DNA of 64,000 nucleotides from CAWGAJ01 sp963820545. GTDB lineage: Bacteria; Planctomycetota; Planctomycetia; Pirellulales; Thermoguttaceae. The position numbers and the translations under genes were made by a program. A model generated the notes under the pieces. That model saw nothing but the letters and a program-made list of their open reading frames with translations. It did no database searches and was not told the DNA's origin. Below are positions 45,222 to 53,093 of the stretch, one piece after another (position 1 is the stretch's first letter; each line of letters begins with the position of its first letter). The stretch spans positions 124,001-188,000 of the forward strand of contig CAWGAJ010000002.1 in the NCBI GenBank assembly GCA_963820545.1, given 5' to 3'.

Positions 45222-46463
45222 ATGGACACGCTGAAGACCTTGGTGGTCATGGGAGTAATGGCGGCAGTAGGTTATGGAGTTTATGTTTCGGTATGGCAAA
45301 AGCCAGAGCCATCTACTTTGGATAACGTGCCGCCGTATACTACTCCGCCTACAGTGCAGATCCCCGGCCTTGGTTCATCATCATCGCAGACGCCCGGGGA
45401 AACCCCCAGCGGCATGACAAACAATCCCTCGGCATTGTTCGGCAACGGCAGCGCGTCCGGATATTCCGCCAATCCCACTGCGGATCCCGCTCCCGGCGGA
45501 TCAATGGTTGCCGCTACGACTGCCGGTCTTGCGCCTGCCGCGAATCCCAGCGGAGCGACGCTGATCGCTCCTCCCGCTGCGGCCAGTTCAGCCAACGCAA
45601 CTCAGCCTGGCACGTTGGCCGCTGGGCCGCCGAGTCTTTTAAGCAGCGGCACATCCAATCAAGTTCCGGCGGCAACTTATCCTTCATCGTCGTCGGCCGC
45701 CGCGTCCTTGCCCGGGGCGACGTCTCTTGCCGGATCATTATCCGACGGCAATTTCCAGAACAAATTCCTGGCCTTTATAGATGCCGTACAAAAGAAATTA
45801 GAAGAAGGCCGGCTCGCCGAGGCCCATTCAGTGCTTAGTTCTTTGTACGATAGTCCCGATCTGCCCCAGGCGCAGGCCGCACAAGTCACGGAGCTACTCG
45901 ACCGACTGGCCGGCACGGTGATCTATTCGCGCAAACACCTTTTAGAGCCGCCGTACATTGTGCAGCCGGGCGAGACGCTCGATCAGATTGCCCAGAAGTA
46001 CAATGTGCCTGCCACGCTGCTGGCCCGCATCAACGGCATTCGCGATCCGTATCATCTGGAACCGGGCCGGGAACTGAAGGTTGTGCGCGGCCCGTTCAGT
46101 GCCCTGATCCACCTGGAGAAGCACGAACTGACGCTCATGGTTCAAGGCCGTTATGCCGGGCGATTTGCCATCGGCGTAGGCTGCGACCAGCCCAAGTTGG
46201 AAGGCACTTACACCGTCTTGGAAAAGACTCTTTATCCCGCGTATCGCGGTCCCGACGGCGTGACGGTTTCCGGCGGCGATCCGCGCAATCCCCTGGGAAA
46301 ATTCTGGATCGGCTTAAGCGAAAACGTCGGGGTGCACGGCACAATCGATCCGCAAAACGTCGGCCGCGACGACAGCCGCGGCACCATCTGCCTGGGCGAT
46401 CGCGACATCGACGATCTGTTCGGCATTCTTTCGATCGGCTCGCGCGTGGTGATCCAGCGCTAA
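45222..46463 (+). CDS. LysM / L,D-transpeptidase-like (YkuD) envelope protein with unusual active-site motif
   Basis: AAGGAGG precedes the ATG. A short cytoplasmic end and one transmembrane helix (about 6-26) anchor a 413-residue protein. A long Pro/Ser/Ala-rich linker, a helical hairpin (about 180-235) and a LysM domain (about 243-288: YIVQPGETLDQIAQKYNVPA) come next. The last domain is YkuD-like (about 295-412), including NPLGKFWIGLSENVGVHGT. Typical YkuD enzymes have S-H-G-C-I-R-L; here the site reads SRGTICLG, so Cys is shifted by two places and Thr sits at the usual position. It may be a variant enzyme or a non-catalytic peptidoglycan-binding protein. Confidence 0.82.
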   Translation: MDTLKTLVVMGVMAAVGYGVYVSVWQKPEPSTLDNVPPYTTPPTVQIPGLGSSSSQTPGETPSGMTNNPSALFGNGSASGYSANPTADPAPGGSMVAATTAGLAPAANPSGATLIAPPAAASSANATQPGTLAAGPPSLLSSGTSNQVPAATYPSSSSAAASLPGATSLAGSLSDGNFQNKFLAFIDAVQKKLEEGRLAEAHSVLSSLYDSPDLPQAQAAQVTELLDRLAGTVIYSRKHLLEPPYIVQPGETLDQIAQKYNVPATLLARINGIRDPYHLEPGRELKVVRGPFSALIHLEKHELTLMVQGRYAGRFAIGVGCDQPKLEGTYTVLEKTLYPAYRGPDGVTVSGGDPRNPLGKFWIGLSENVGVHGTIDPQNVGRDDSRGTICLGDRDIDDLFGILSIGSRVVIQR

Positions 46464-46470
46464 ACAGACA

Positions 46471-46495
46471 TCATCCTGAGCGTAGCGAAGGATCT
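46471..46495. repeat. Dispersed element TCATCCTGAGCG, copy 2
   Basis: Matches 11980-12003 with one change; lies 7 bases after the transpeptidase-like gene. Confidence 0.8.
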
Positions 46496-46578
46496 CTGTT
46501 AGCAGGCATTTTCCCTGCAACCGGCAGTCTTTATTCTCTATATGCACCTAATCAGAAGCCCCCATTCACAGAGGGGTA

Positions 46579-46607
46579 TTGACATATATTATTTGAACTG
46601 AAATAAT
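46579..46607 (+). promoter_or_regulatory. Sigma-70-type promoter for the PEP-CTERM gene
   Basis: TTGACA (46579-46584), a 17-base spacer and AATAAT (46602-46607), about 60 bases before the start codon. The -35 box is a perfect consensus. Confidence 0.55.
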
Positions 46608-46666
46608 GACGACTTGACTGGAGGTCTGATTTTATCCCCGGGGTGAGAAAAACTAGGGTAGGTATC

Positions 46667-47749
46667 ATGTTTCTCAAGACAGTGCGCAGCGGTTTTGCGC
46701 AATGGGGCTTGTTTCTGGCAATCGCGGCGGCAGCGATTTTTTCAAACGGAGTATTACTGGTTAGTCCTGTAAACGCAAAAAGTTATATATATTATTACCC
46801 TTTTTATGCCACAACTAATACTCCAGTCATGTATTATTTTTATGGAACTAGCACGCTATCTGGTGGTACCTTAGCTCTCCATAATTATAATAGTTCCACA
46901 ATAAATGGAGCTAGGCTACAACTTTCTAGCGCCACAGTACTAAATTCAAGTGCCACTCTCACTGCCGTCTCATCAGGAAATTTAACCAAGTCGAGTGCCG
47001 GCACATTAAGTTTATCAATAAATTCGAATACCTATACCGGCGCAACTATGATATCTGGAGGTGCAACGATAAAAGCCGGCGGCGCAATGTTGGCCGATCT
47101 CGGTGGAAGCATTGTTTCTGTAAACACGCCTGGCTCTAATACTGGATGTATCATTCTTTCTGGAACAGCCACAGCGACAGCAACTACACTCAACTCCATC
47201 AACCTCGGTTCAACAATGACATACACCGGCGGATCGACTGTAAATGCCGGCAGCTTAACTTTAGCGGGCGTGAATACCTATAACGGCGCAACCACCTTTA
47301 ATGCCGGCACTCTTTCCGCTGGCACGTTAACACTTGCTGGAACAGGCACAATTGCAATTCCAAATGACACTTTCAACCTGGGATCATTAAACAGCACTAC
47401 GGCTGCTTCAAGCACTCTCATACTGAACAACTCGGGCGTCTTGTCCGTGGATAATTCCACCCTTTCCGGCACTCCCTTAACGGTCACTTCCATCAATCCT
47501 GGCACGCTCAGCCTTGGATCGGGCTCGAAACTCGTGCTTAAGTCGATAACGGGAACGGGCGAATCGCCGATTGGCCAGACCGCGATGGATTCCGTGCCCG
47601 AACCAAGCACGCTGGTATTGCTGTTTACCGCCGGATTGGGCCTGATCATTATGTTCCTGGCAAAAATACCGCAAGCAGCGGTAATAGCTCACAGCCGACG
47701 AATAATTCTTCCTTCTCACTCCAGCGGTTCGCCGATGGTGTGCAGATAA
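46667..47749 (+). CDS. PEP-CTERM surface protein with autotransporter-type repeats
   Basis: Start at ATG 46667 (a GTG at 46643 would add eight residues). A signal peptide runs to about residue 38. The body is Ser/Thr/Gly-rich with passenger-type repeats (NTYTGATMISGGATIKAGGA; NTYNGATTFNAGTLSAGTLT), expected to fold as a beta helix. The sorting signal VPEPSTLVLLFTAGLGL with a hydrophobic helix follows. A 25-residue tail beyond the helix is longer than usual, because the frame runs past the expected end and overlaps the convergent FHA gene by 34 bases. More AT-rich than neighbours. Probably exported and processed by an exosortase encoded elsewhere. Confidence 0.82.
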   Translation: MFLKTVRSGFAQWGLFLAIAAAAIFSNGVLLVSPVNAKSYIYYYPFYATTNTPVMYYFYGTSTLSGGTLALHNYNSSTINGARLQLSSATVLNSSATLTAVSSGNLTKSSAGTLSLSINSNTYTGATMISGGATIKAGGAMLADLGGSIVSVNTPGSNTGCIILSGTATATATTLNSINLGSTMTYTGGSTVNAGSLTLAGVNTYNGATTFNAGTLSAGTLTLAGTGTIAIPNDTFNLGSLNSTTAASSTLILNNSGVLSVDNSTLSGTPLTVTSINPGTLSLGSGSKLVLKSITGTGESPIGQTAMDSVPEPSTLVLLFTAGLGLIIMFLAKIPQAAVIAHSRRIILPSHSSGSPMVCR

Positions 47750-48390
47750 TTCGCCAGCCGGTCTTGGATATCGATCAGGTTTTGCCACTGCCGCATATCG
47801 AGTGTCACGTGATCGGACTTGGGTTTTGCATGGACCGATTCGATCAGTCCGCGGATGCGCATGTGAAGATATTGCAGCACTTCGGCCAATTGTGCGAGCT
47901 GGCCGGGACTGAGCGCGGAGGGCAGTTCGGGCGGCAAAAGCGTGTGCAGCAGAACCAGCGCGTCCGGATCGTCGCCGAGGTTCAATTCATAGTCCAGCGA
48001 AAAGGAGCCGGCTTCGCCTGCCAACTCTTCGATCGGCATGGTCACGCCTTCGGCAACATCCGCGCCGCGCAACGAGGCCAGTCGGCGGGCGATTTCCTCG
48101 CGCGATCCAAACACCAGCACGCTCCGCCCCAGGGAAATCACGTCGCCGGGCCGCAAGATCCACAGTTGCACGGTTTCGCCGTTGACCTTCGTGCCATTGG
48201 TGCTTTCCAGATCGGCCAGCACGATCTTGTTTTGGTCTTCCTGGATTTTTAAATGAAACCGGCTGACCCGATCATCGTTCAATTGGATGGCGTTGCCCTC
48301 TTCCCGCCCGATGGTCAGCGGCGTGGCCACTTCGGCAAATTCTCGCCCGCGATCGGCCCCGTCTATCACCCGAAATGTAATCATTGTCAT
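47716..48390 (-). CDS. FHA-domain protein
   Basis: A 224-residue protein with an N-terminal forkhead-associated domain (about 5-95): IGREEGNAIQLNDDRVSRFH, then ADLESTNGTKVNG. It shows the GR, S-x2-H and NG-T-x-V-NG positions needed for phosphothreonine binding. The C-terminal half is helical (LSPGQLAQLAEVLQYLHMRI) and unknown. It is probably an adaptor in Ser/Thr-kinase signalling. The stop lies inside the convergent PEP-CTERM gene. Confidence 0.85.
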   Translation of the reverse strand: MTMITFRVIDGADRGREFAEVATPLTIGREEGNAIQLNDDRVSRFHLKIQEDQNKIVLADLESTNGTKVNGETVQLWILRPGDVISLGRSVLVFGSREEIARRLASLRGADVAEGVTMPIEELAGEAGSFSLDYELNLGDDPDALVLLHTLLPPELPSALSPGQLAQLAEVLQYLHMRIRGLIESVHAKPKSDHVTLDMRQWQNLIDIQDRLANYLHTIGEPLE

Positions 48391-48469
48391 GGTGTCAATA
48401 CCCGAAAAGAATATGCCTCTCAACTACGAATTAGCTTATTGTATCATTATCCCGGGTTTATTATCAGTC

Positions 48470-48504
48470 GACTATCTATCTTCTACTATCTACTACCTAC
48501 GCCT
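48470..48504. repeat. Heptamer array, 5 units (TACTATC), overlapping the pepT stop
   Basis: Units GACTATC, TATCTTC, TACTATC, TACTACC and TACGCCT; the last codons and stop of pepT fall inside. Confidence 0.85.
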
Positions 48505-49734
48505 CTCCGCCCACACTTCGGCCAGCGAAATCAACCACTCCGCCGCATGGAGCATCTCGTCCAGCGAGGCCCATTCCAGCAGCGAATGTGGATTGTAAGC
48601 CCCACAGGAAAGATTGGGCGTGGGTAGGCCCAGTTCGGTCAGGCGCGAGCCGTCGGTGCCGCCGCGGACAATCGTGCGATTGGGTGTTCGGCCCAGTCTC
48701 TGCAGGGCCTCCTCGGCGTATGCCACCGCGCGCGGTTCCCGGGCGAGGCCTTCGGCCATGTTGCGATACTGGCGCTGGATGTCGATGGTGATTTTCGCCG
48801 CGGGAAATTCCCGCAGCACTTCTTCGGCCGCCTGCCGCAAGAGTTCTGCTTGAGCAGACAGTTGCGGCGCAGCGAAATCGCGCAGCAGAACCTTCAAGCG
48901 CACCTCGGCCACGCCGCCGACAATGTCGTAAGGATGCAAAAATCCTTCTCTCCCATCGCTGGCTTCCGGAGCTAATTGATCGCGGGGCAAGCGGCCCATA
49001 AAAGCCGCGGCCGCACGCACCGCGTTTGTCATCCGGCCCTTGGCAATCGAAGGATGAATGTTCACGCCGCGGATCGTAACCACGGCTTGGTCGGCGGAAA
49101 AAGTTTCCACGTCGATTTCATTGCCGGCGTGGCCGTCCAGCGTGTAACAAACCTCCGCGCCGATCTCGGCCGGATCGAGTTTGTCCACGCCCCGGCCGAT
49201 CTCTTCATCGCAAGTAAAACAAATACGAATCGGGCCGTGACGGATTTCTTTGTGGGCCATCAGCCAGGCGGCGGTTTCCATGATCACGGCCACGCCCGCC
49301 TTGTCGTCGGCGCCCAGGAGCGTTGTGCCGTCGCTGGTGATAATGGTGTGGCCAACGAGGTGCGACAATTCAGGATTGTCGGCAAGGCGAATCACCTGCC
49401 GGCAATCGCCCGGCAAAGCCAAATCGCCGCCGCGATAATTTTCGATCACCTGCGCATGGATATTCTTGCCCGGCGATTCCGGTGAAGTATCGAGATGCGC
49501 GCAGAGGGCAATTATCGGCACGGCAAAATCGACTGTGGCGGGAATCGTGGCCAGGACGATGCCATGCTGGTTTTGCCGGGCATCGGCCAGTCCCATGGTT
49601 TGAAGTTCCGCCCGCAATAGCCGACCTAATTCCAACTGGCCAGAAGAACTGGGATAAACTTCCGCGTCCGGCTGCGAGGTGGTCTCTATATGCACATAAC
49701 GCAGAAAACGCGCTAAAAGACGCTGCCGGTTCAT
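48493..49734 (-). CDS. pepT: Peptidase T (tripeptide aminopeptidase)
   Basis: A 413-residue M20-family zinc enzyme that removes N-terminal residues from tripeptides. Metal and catalytic residues visible: ALCAHLDTSPESPGKN (first His/Asp), TTLLGADDKAGVAVIME (bridging Asp), FTCDEEIGRGVDKLD (catalytic Glu pair), YTLDGHAGNEIDVETF and the C-terminal His in GAYNPHSLLEWAS. IHPSIAKGRMTNAVRAAAAF is the dimerisation-domain signature. GGAG lies 11 bases before the ATG. Cytoplasmic; stands alone. Confidence 0.93.
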   Translation of the reverse strand: MNRQRLLARFLRYVHIETTSQPDAEVYPSSSGQLELGRLLRAELQTMGLADARQNQHGIVLATIPATVDFAVPIIALCAHLDTSPESPGKNIHAQVIENYRGGDLALPGDCRQVIRLADNPELSHLVGHTIITSDGTTLLGADDKAGVAVIMETAAWLMAHKEIRHGPIRICFTCDEEIGRGVDKLDPAEIGAEVCYTLDGHAGNEIDVETFSADQAVVTIRGVNIHPSIAKGRMTNAVRAAAAFMGRLPRDQLAPEASDGREGFLHPYDIVGGVAEVRLKVLLRDFAAPQLSAQAELLRQAAEEVLREFPAAKITIDIQRQYRNMAEGLAREPRAVAYAEEALQRLGRTPNRTIVRGGTDGSRLTELGLPTPNLSCGAYNPHSLLEWASLDEMLHAAEWLISLAEVWAERRR

Positions 49735-49809
49735 CTTTGTTCGGCTCCAAATAAAACAAAAGAATCTGCCTGAACCCTATCTTCCCTAAAAAGTGTCTGT
49801 TCTGGTAGG

Positions 49810-49858
49810 GCTTGAGGCTTGAGACTCGAGCTTTGAGACTGTAGGCTGAAGGTAGTGA
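49810..49858. repeat. Heptamer array, 7 units (GCTTGAG)
   Basis: Units GCTTGAG, GCTTGAG, ACTCGAG, CTTTGAG, ACTGTAG, GCTGAAG and GTAGTGA, in strict phase. Confidence 0.92.
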
Positions 49859-49920
49859 AAGATAGTAAAATGCTGGCCCCCGAACCCTTGTTGCTGCCCA
49901 CTGCCCACTTTTTATCCCTA

Positions 49921-50170
49921 TCCCCTAGCGCGGCCTGATGGCCGCAACCAAACCGCGACCACTGGTCGCGGCTTTACATGCTGAACAAACTACTGTACTT
50001 GATGCCGCAAAAAGTGCTTAAACCTCAAACAAAGACTCTAATCCCTAGCGCGGCCTGATGGCCGTAACCAAAGCGCGACCAACGGTCGCGGCTATATGAT
50101 ATACTGAACAAACTACTGTACTTGATGTGCGCAAAACGCGCTCAAATATCAACACAAAGACTCTATCCCC
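49921..50170. repeat. Tandem duplication of a ~120-130-bp block upstream of hisH
   Basis: Block 1 (49921-50040) and block 2 (50041-50170) share the order CCCTAGCGCGGCCTGATGGCC, palindrome, CTGAACAAACTACTGTACTT, then AAAGACTCTA. They differ by scattered substitutions and a few inserted bases. Block 2 ends 6 bases before the hisH ATG. Confidence 0.95.
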
Positions 50171-50176
50171 TAACTT

Positions 50177-50788
50177 ATGATCGCCATTGTTGACTACGGC
50201 ATGGGCAATCTGCGCAGTGTGCAAAAGGGCTTTGAAAAGGTGGGCCATAAGGCCATTGTAACCAGCGAACCTACCGAAGTGGCTGCCGCCGATAAAGTGG
50301 TCCTGCCCGGCGTAGGGGCTTTTGAAGATTGCATAAAAGAACTCCGCCGTAACAATTTGGTCGATCCGGTGCTGGAGGCCATTCACAGCGGCAAGCCTTT
50401 TTTAGGTATTTGCTTAGGGTTGCAAATACTCTTCGAGACCAGCTATGAAAACGGCGAGCACAAAGGTCTTGGGGTTTTTCCCGGCGAGGTGGTTCGCTTC
50501 CAACTGCCGAAGGGATATTCCATTCCTCACATGGGGTGGAATCAATTGAACATCCGCCTTCGAGCGCCGATTCTGGAGGGAATTGCCGAAGGAACGCACG
50601 TCTATTTTGTGCATTCTTACTATGTAGTGCCGGAGGATCAGAATATTATTGCCACCGAAACCGACTACGGCGGTCCGTTCTGCTCGATGATCTGGCATAA
50701 GAATATATTTGCCACGCAATTCCACCCCGAGAAAAGCCAGGCCGATGGCCTGCGAATCCTGAAAAACTTCGCGGAATTAGAGAGTTAG
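50177..50788 (+). CDS. hisH: Imidazole glycerol phosphate synthase, glutaminase subunit
   Basis: A 203-residue class I glutaminase: DYGMGNLRSVQKGFEKVGH at the start, nucleophile Cys in GICLGLQILFE (about residue 80), and the His/Glu of the triad in ATQFHPEKSQADGL. HisH supplies ammonia to HisF in histidine synthesis. hisF is not in the window; hisA follows about 200 bases downstream on the same strand. Confidence 0.95.
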   Translation: MIAIVDYGMGNLRSVQKGFEKVGHKAIVTSEPTEVAAADKVVLPGVGAFEDCIKELRRNNLVDPVLEAIHSGKPFLGICLGLQILFETSYENGEHKGLGVFPGEVVRFQLPKGYSIPHMGWNQLNIRLRAPILEGIAEGTHVYFVHSYYVVPEDQNIIATETDYGGPFCSMIWHKNIFATQFHPEKSQADGLRILKNFAELES

Positions 50789-50801
50789 CAGCTTGCTGAC
50801 G

Positions 50802-50829
50802 GGTGGTACGGGCATCTTGCCTGTATGTC
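50802..50829. repeat. REP-like element with core GGTACGGGCATCTTGCC
   Basis: GGGCATCTTGCC resembles a short palindromic repeat; it lies between hisH and hisA. It is recognised as a dispersed element from its form, but no second copy was found here. Confidence 0.4.
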
Positions 50830-50983
50830 TTCAGAAAAGCACTAGCGAAACGCCACTGCCACTCAATACATGGCGCTCTCTTTGGAAGTCTTTCTCCGGT
50901 TGTCCCGCTTGTGGATTGGGGATTTCTGTGTCATATTGCGTGTTTTGTTACTGCGTCCGACAATCCGGTGGAGTTGCAGACTG

Positions 50984-51706
50984 GTGGAAATTTGGCCGGC
51001 AATCGACATCCGCGGAGGTAAATGCGTACGCCTCCAGCAGGGGGACTATAAACGCGAAACCGTTTTTGGTACGGATCCGGCTGCCATGGCCCGGCATTGG
51101 GTCGATTTAGGAGCCCGATGTCTCCACTTGGTCGATCTGGACGGCGAAAAAGAGGGTCGGCCGGTTAATATCGCCAGTGTCGAGGCGATTGTGAAGACCT
51201 CGGGCGTGCCTTGCGAACTAGGCGGCGGCATCCGCAGCGATTATGGCATCCAGGAATTGTTCAAGGTCGGAGTCGCGCGGGTTATCATCGGCACGTTGGC
51301 GCTTAAGGAGCCGGATTGGTTGCGGCGGATGTGTCGAAAATATCCCGGCCGATTGGTGCTGGGCATTGATGCCCGTGACGGACTTGTGGCAGCCGAGGGC
51401 TGGCTTAAGACCAGCGACATGAAGGCAATCGACTTGGCCCGGCAATTTGCCCGCGAGCCGATTGCCGCGATTGTTTATACCGACATTGCCACTGATGGAA
51501 TGCTATCCGGTCCGAACATCGCAGCGATGACTGAAATGCAAGCCGCCGTGGAGTGGCCGGTAATCGCCTCGGGCGGAGTAACCACGAAGGAAGATGTGGC
51601 TCGATTAGCCGCCGTGCCCATGGACGGCTGCATAATCGGTCGGGCGTTATACGAGGGAACCTTAACCCTGCCCGACGCCCTTGAGGCTGCGAAAATCAAA
51701 ATATAA
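50984..51706 (+). CDS. hisA: Phosphoribosylformimino-5-aminoimidazole carboxamide ribotide isomerase
   Basis: The GTG at 50984 gives the normal family start VEIWPAIDIRGGKCVRLQQG; the longer frame from 50870 translates intergenic sequence. The (beta/alpha)8 enzyme has the catalytic Asp in PAIDIRGGK and the second in YTDIATDGMLSGPNI, with phosphate-binding GGGIRSD and VIASGGVTT. It acts one step before HisHF. The 195-base gap to hisH holds a repeat, so this may be a disrupted operon. Confidence 0.93.
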   Translation: MEIWPAIDIRGGKCVRLQQGDYKRETVFGTDPAAMARHWVDLGARCLHLVDLDGEKEGRPVNIASVEAIVKTSGVPCELGGGIRSDYGIQELFKVGVARVIIGTLALKEPDWLRRMCRKYPGRLVLGIDARDGLVAAEGWLKTSDMKAIDLARQFAREPIAAIVYTDIATDGMLSGPNIAAMTEMQAAVEWPVIASGGVTTKEDVARLAAVPMDGCIIGRALYEGTLTLPDALEAAKIKI

Positions 51707-51717
51707 ATCACGGTAAT

Positions 51718-51796
51718 GTGTGCCATGGCTTACTTGTAAGCCGTGCCTAGTAAACTCCATTAAATGCACTGCTTGCGAGCAAGCAGTGGCACACAC
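51718..51796. repeat. Double palindrome, AGCAGTGGCAC family
   Basis: Two hairpins side by side: GGCTTAC/GTAAGCC (7-base arms) and CACTGCTTGC/GCAAGCAGTG (perfect 10-base arms, 2-base loop). The outer GTGTGCCA can pair with TGGCACACA. It lies 12 bases after hisA and could end its transcription. Confidence 0.92.
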
Positions 51797-51806
51797 TAGA
51801 AAACAT

Positions 51807-51830
51807 AAAGCCGCGATCAATGGTCGCGAC
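51807..51830. repeat. GCCGCGACC palindrome copy
   Basis: AAAGCCGCGATCA/TGGTCGCGAC arms around a short loop. Confidence 0.85.
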
Positions 51831-51840
51831 AAAAAATCCT

Positions 51841-51867
51841 CGTTCCCAGGCTCCGCTTGGGAACAAG
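51841..51867. repeat. GTTCCCACGCTCC element, copy 3
   Basis: CGTTCCCAGGCTCCGCTTGG then GAACAAG; the arms GTTCCCA/TGGGAAC pair perfectly. Confidence 0.85.
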
Positions 51868-51920
51868 AGAAATATACGGACTTTATTTGGCGTATTTCCT
51901 TTTGCCAGGAAGGGAAATGT

Positions 51921-53054
51921 ATGAAACATATTTTGGCAAAAATGATGATTAACTCCCTTTTGGCAATCTTAATTGTAAGCTGCGCCCAAGCGCAAGCCAT
52001 AATTTCAACGGCAAAACTCAAAGAAGATTGGAAAAAAGCCGTACAAATTACCAAAAATGGAGACGAGTATATTGTCTGGGTTGAAAAAGGGTGGCTGCAA
52101 GTGCAAAGGCGCACTCCGGAGGGTGAAATAGATTGGCATATCGTACTGGCAAAAGTTACTGATACAACTCCCCCGACCATAGTTGCAGATCCCAAAACGA
52201 AAAAATTCGAGGTACGCTACAACCAAGGTCGTTATTTCGTTAGAGAAGATTTAGACGTTTTGCGATCCCTGCGGCAAAGGAAGACGGCAGATAAACAATG
52301 GCCTACTTTACATCTGGCGGCGGAGGAATATCAGCAGAAGGGTTCTGCTGGGGAGTCGCCTTGGCTCGGCGGGTGGGAAAGCAAATCATGGGTTGTTATA
52401 ACTGTCGGCTCATCTCCTGATGCCATCGATTGCCTGGTTCGCTTGGCTTCCCTGGAAATGGATCGTAAAGGTTATAGATTTGAAGAAACGGCTTCCGGAC
52501 TGAATCGGTGCTTCCATGGGGATAATTGGCTTCTGGACGATGGCGAATTTCTGGTGACGCTACGAACGTTAGAGGAAACAGTAAAACTAATGGCTTATAG
52601 AAAAAAGCTGATTGGTTCTCCGGCGCCAGAAATCGACGGCAAAACTTGGCTAAATACGGAAATGGCGCTGCCTTGGAATGACCTGCGCGGCAAAGTGGTT
52701 TTGCTTGATTTTTGGGGGCAGTGGTGCCAACCCTGCATAAATGAACTACCCCAAATACAAGAACTATTCACGAAATATGCCGATAAAGGTTTCGTCGTAA
52801 TAGGCATTCATTCATCGTGGGGAACCGAGAAATTAAAAGAATTTATCGCAGAAAAGAAAATCGAATTTCCCATTATGGTAGATCAGGGACAGATAGCAAC
52901 ACGTTATGCCATCCCGGGGTGGCCAACTTACTTCTTGGTGAATCGAGATGGAAAAGTAACCTGGGGCTTTGGAGACCACTTGCCATCGGAAAAGCAAATC
53001 GAAGATCTACTCGCCGCACCAGCCCAAGAAAACCTTGAAAACATGATCCAGTAA
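51921..53054 (+). CDS. Secreted TlpA-like thiol-disulfide redoxin
   Basis: AGGAAGGG (51907-51914) before ATG 51921 sets the start; the longer open frame only translates repeats. A signal peptide or lipoprotein leader (ILIVSCAQAQA) precedes a unique N-terminal region (about 30-225). A thioredoxin-fold domain (about 235-375) has the active site FWGQWCQPCINELP, the typical insertion VIGIHSSWGTEKLKEFIAEK and the cis-Pro loop IPGWPTYFLVNRDGK. It is predicted to reduce or form disulfides in the periplasm. AT-richer than neighbours. Confidence 0.85.
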   Translation: MKHILAKMMINSLLAILIVSCAQAQAIISTAKLKEDWKKAVQITKNGDEYIVWVEKGWLQVQRRTPEGEIDWHIVLAKVTDTTPPTIVADPKTKKFEVRYNQGRYFVREDLDVLRSLRQRKTADKQWPTLHLAAEEYQQKGSAGESPWLGGWESKSWVVITVGSSPDAIDCLVRLASLEMDRKGYRFEETASGLNRCFHGDNWLLDDGEFLVTLRTLEETVKLMAYRKKLIGSPAPEIDGKTWLNTEMALPWNDLRGKVVLLDFWGQWCQPCINELPQIQELFTKYADKGFVVIGIHSSWGTEKLKEFIAEKKIEFPIMVDQGQIATRYAIPGWPTYFLVNRDGKVTWGFGDHLPSEKQIEDLLAAPAQENLENMIQ

Positions 53055-53093
53055 TGATTTAATTATATTGATCACATACGAAGGAATTGACAA

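Larger units (their letters stand above)
49735..50176. other. Repeat-rich region upstream of hisH
   Basis: No gene is seen. It contains a seven-unit heptamer array (49810-49858) and a tandem duplication of a 120-bp block (49921-50170), each block carrying a GCCGCGACC palindrome. The hisH start has no Shine-Dalgarno. Confidence 0.75.

Noticed and set aside
50870..50983. N-terminal extension of HisA
   Set aside because: No similarity to HisA; the GTG at 50984 gives the normal family start.
51720..51920. In-frame 67-codon extension of the redoxin gene
   Set aside because: It translates three dispersed repeats; a clear SD and signal peptide support the start at 51921.
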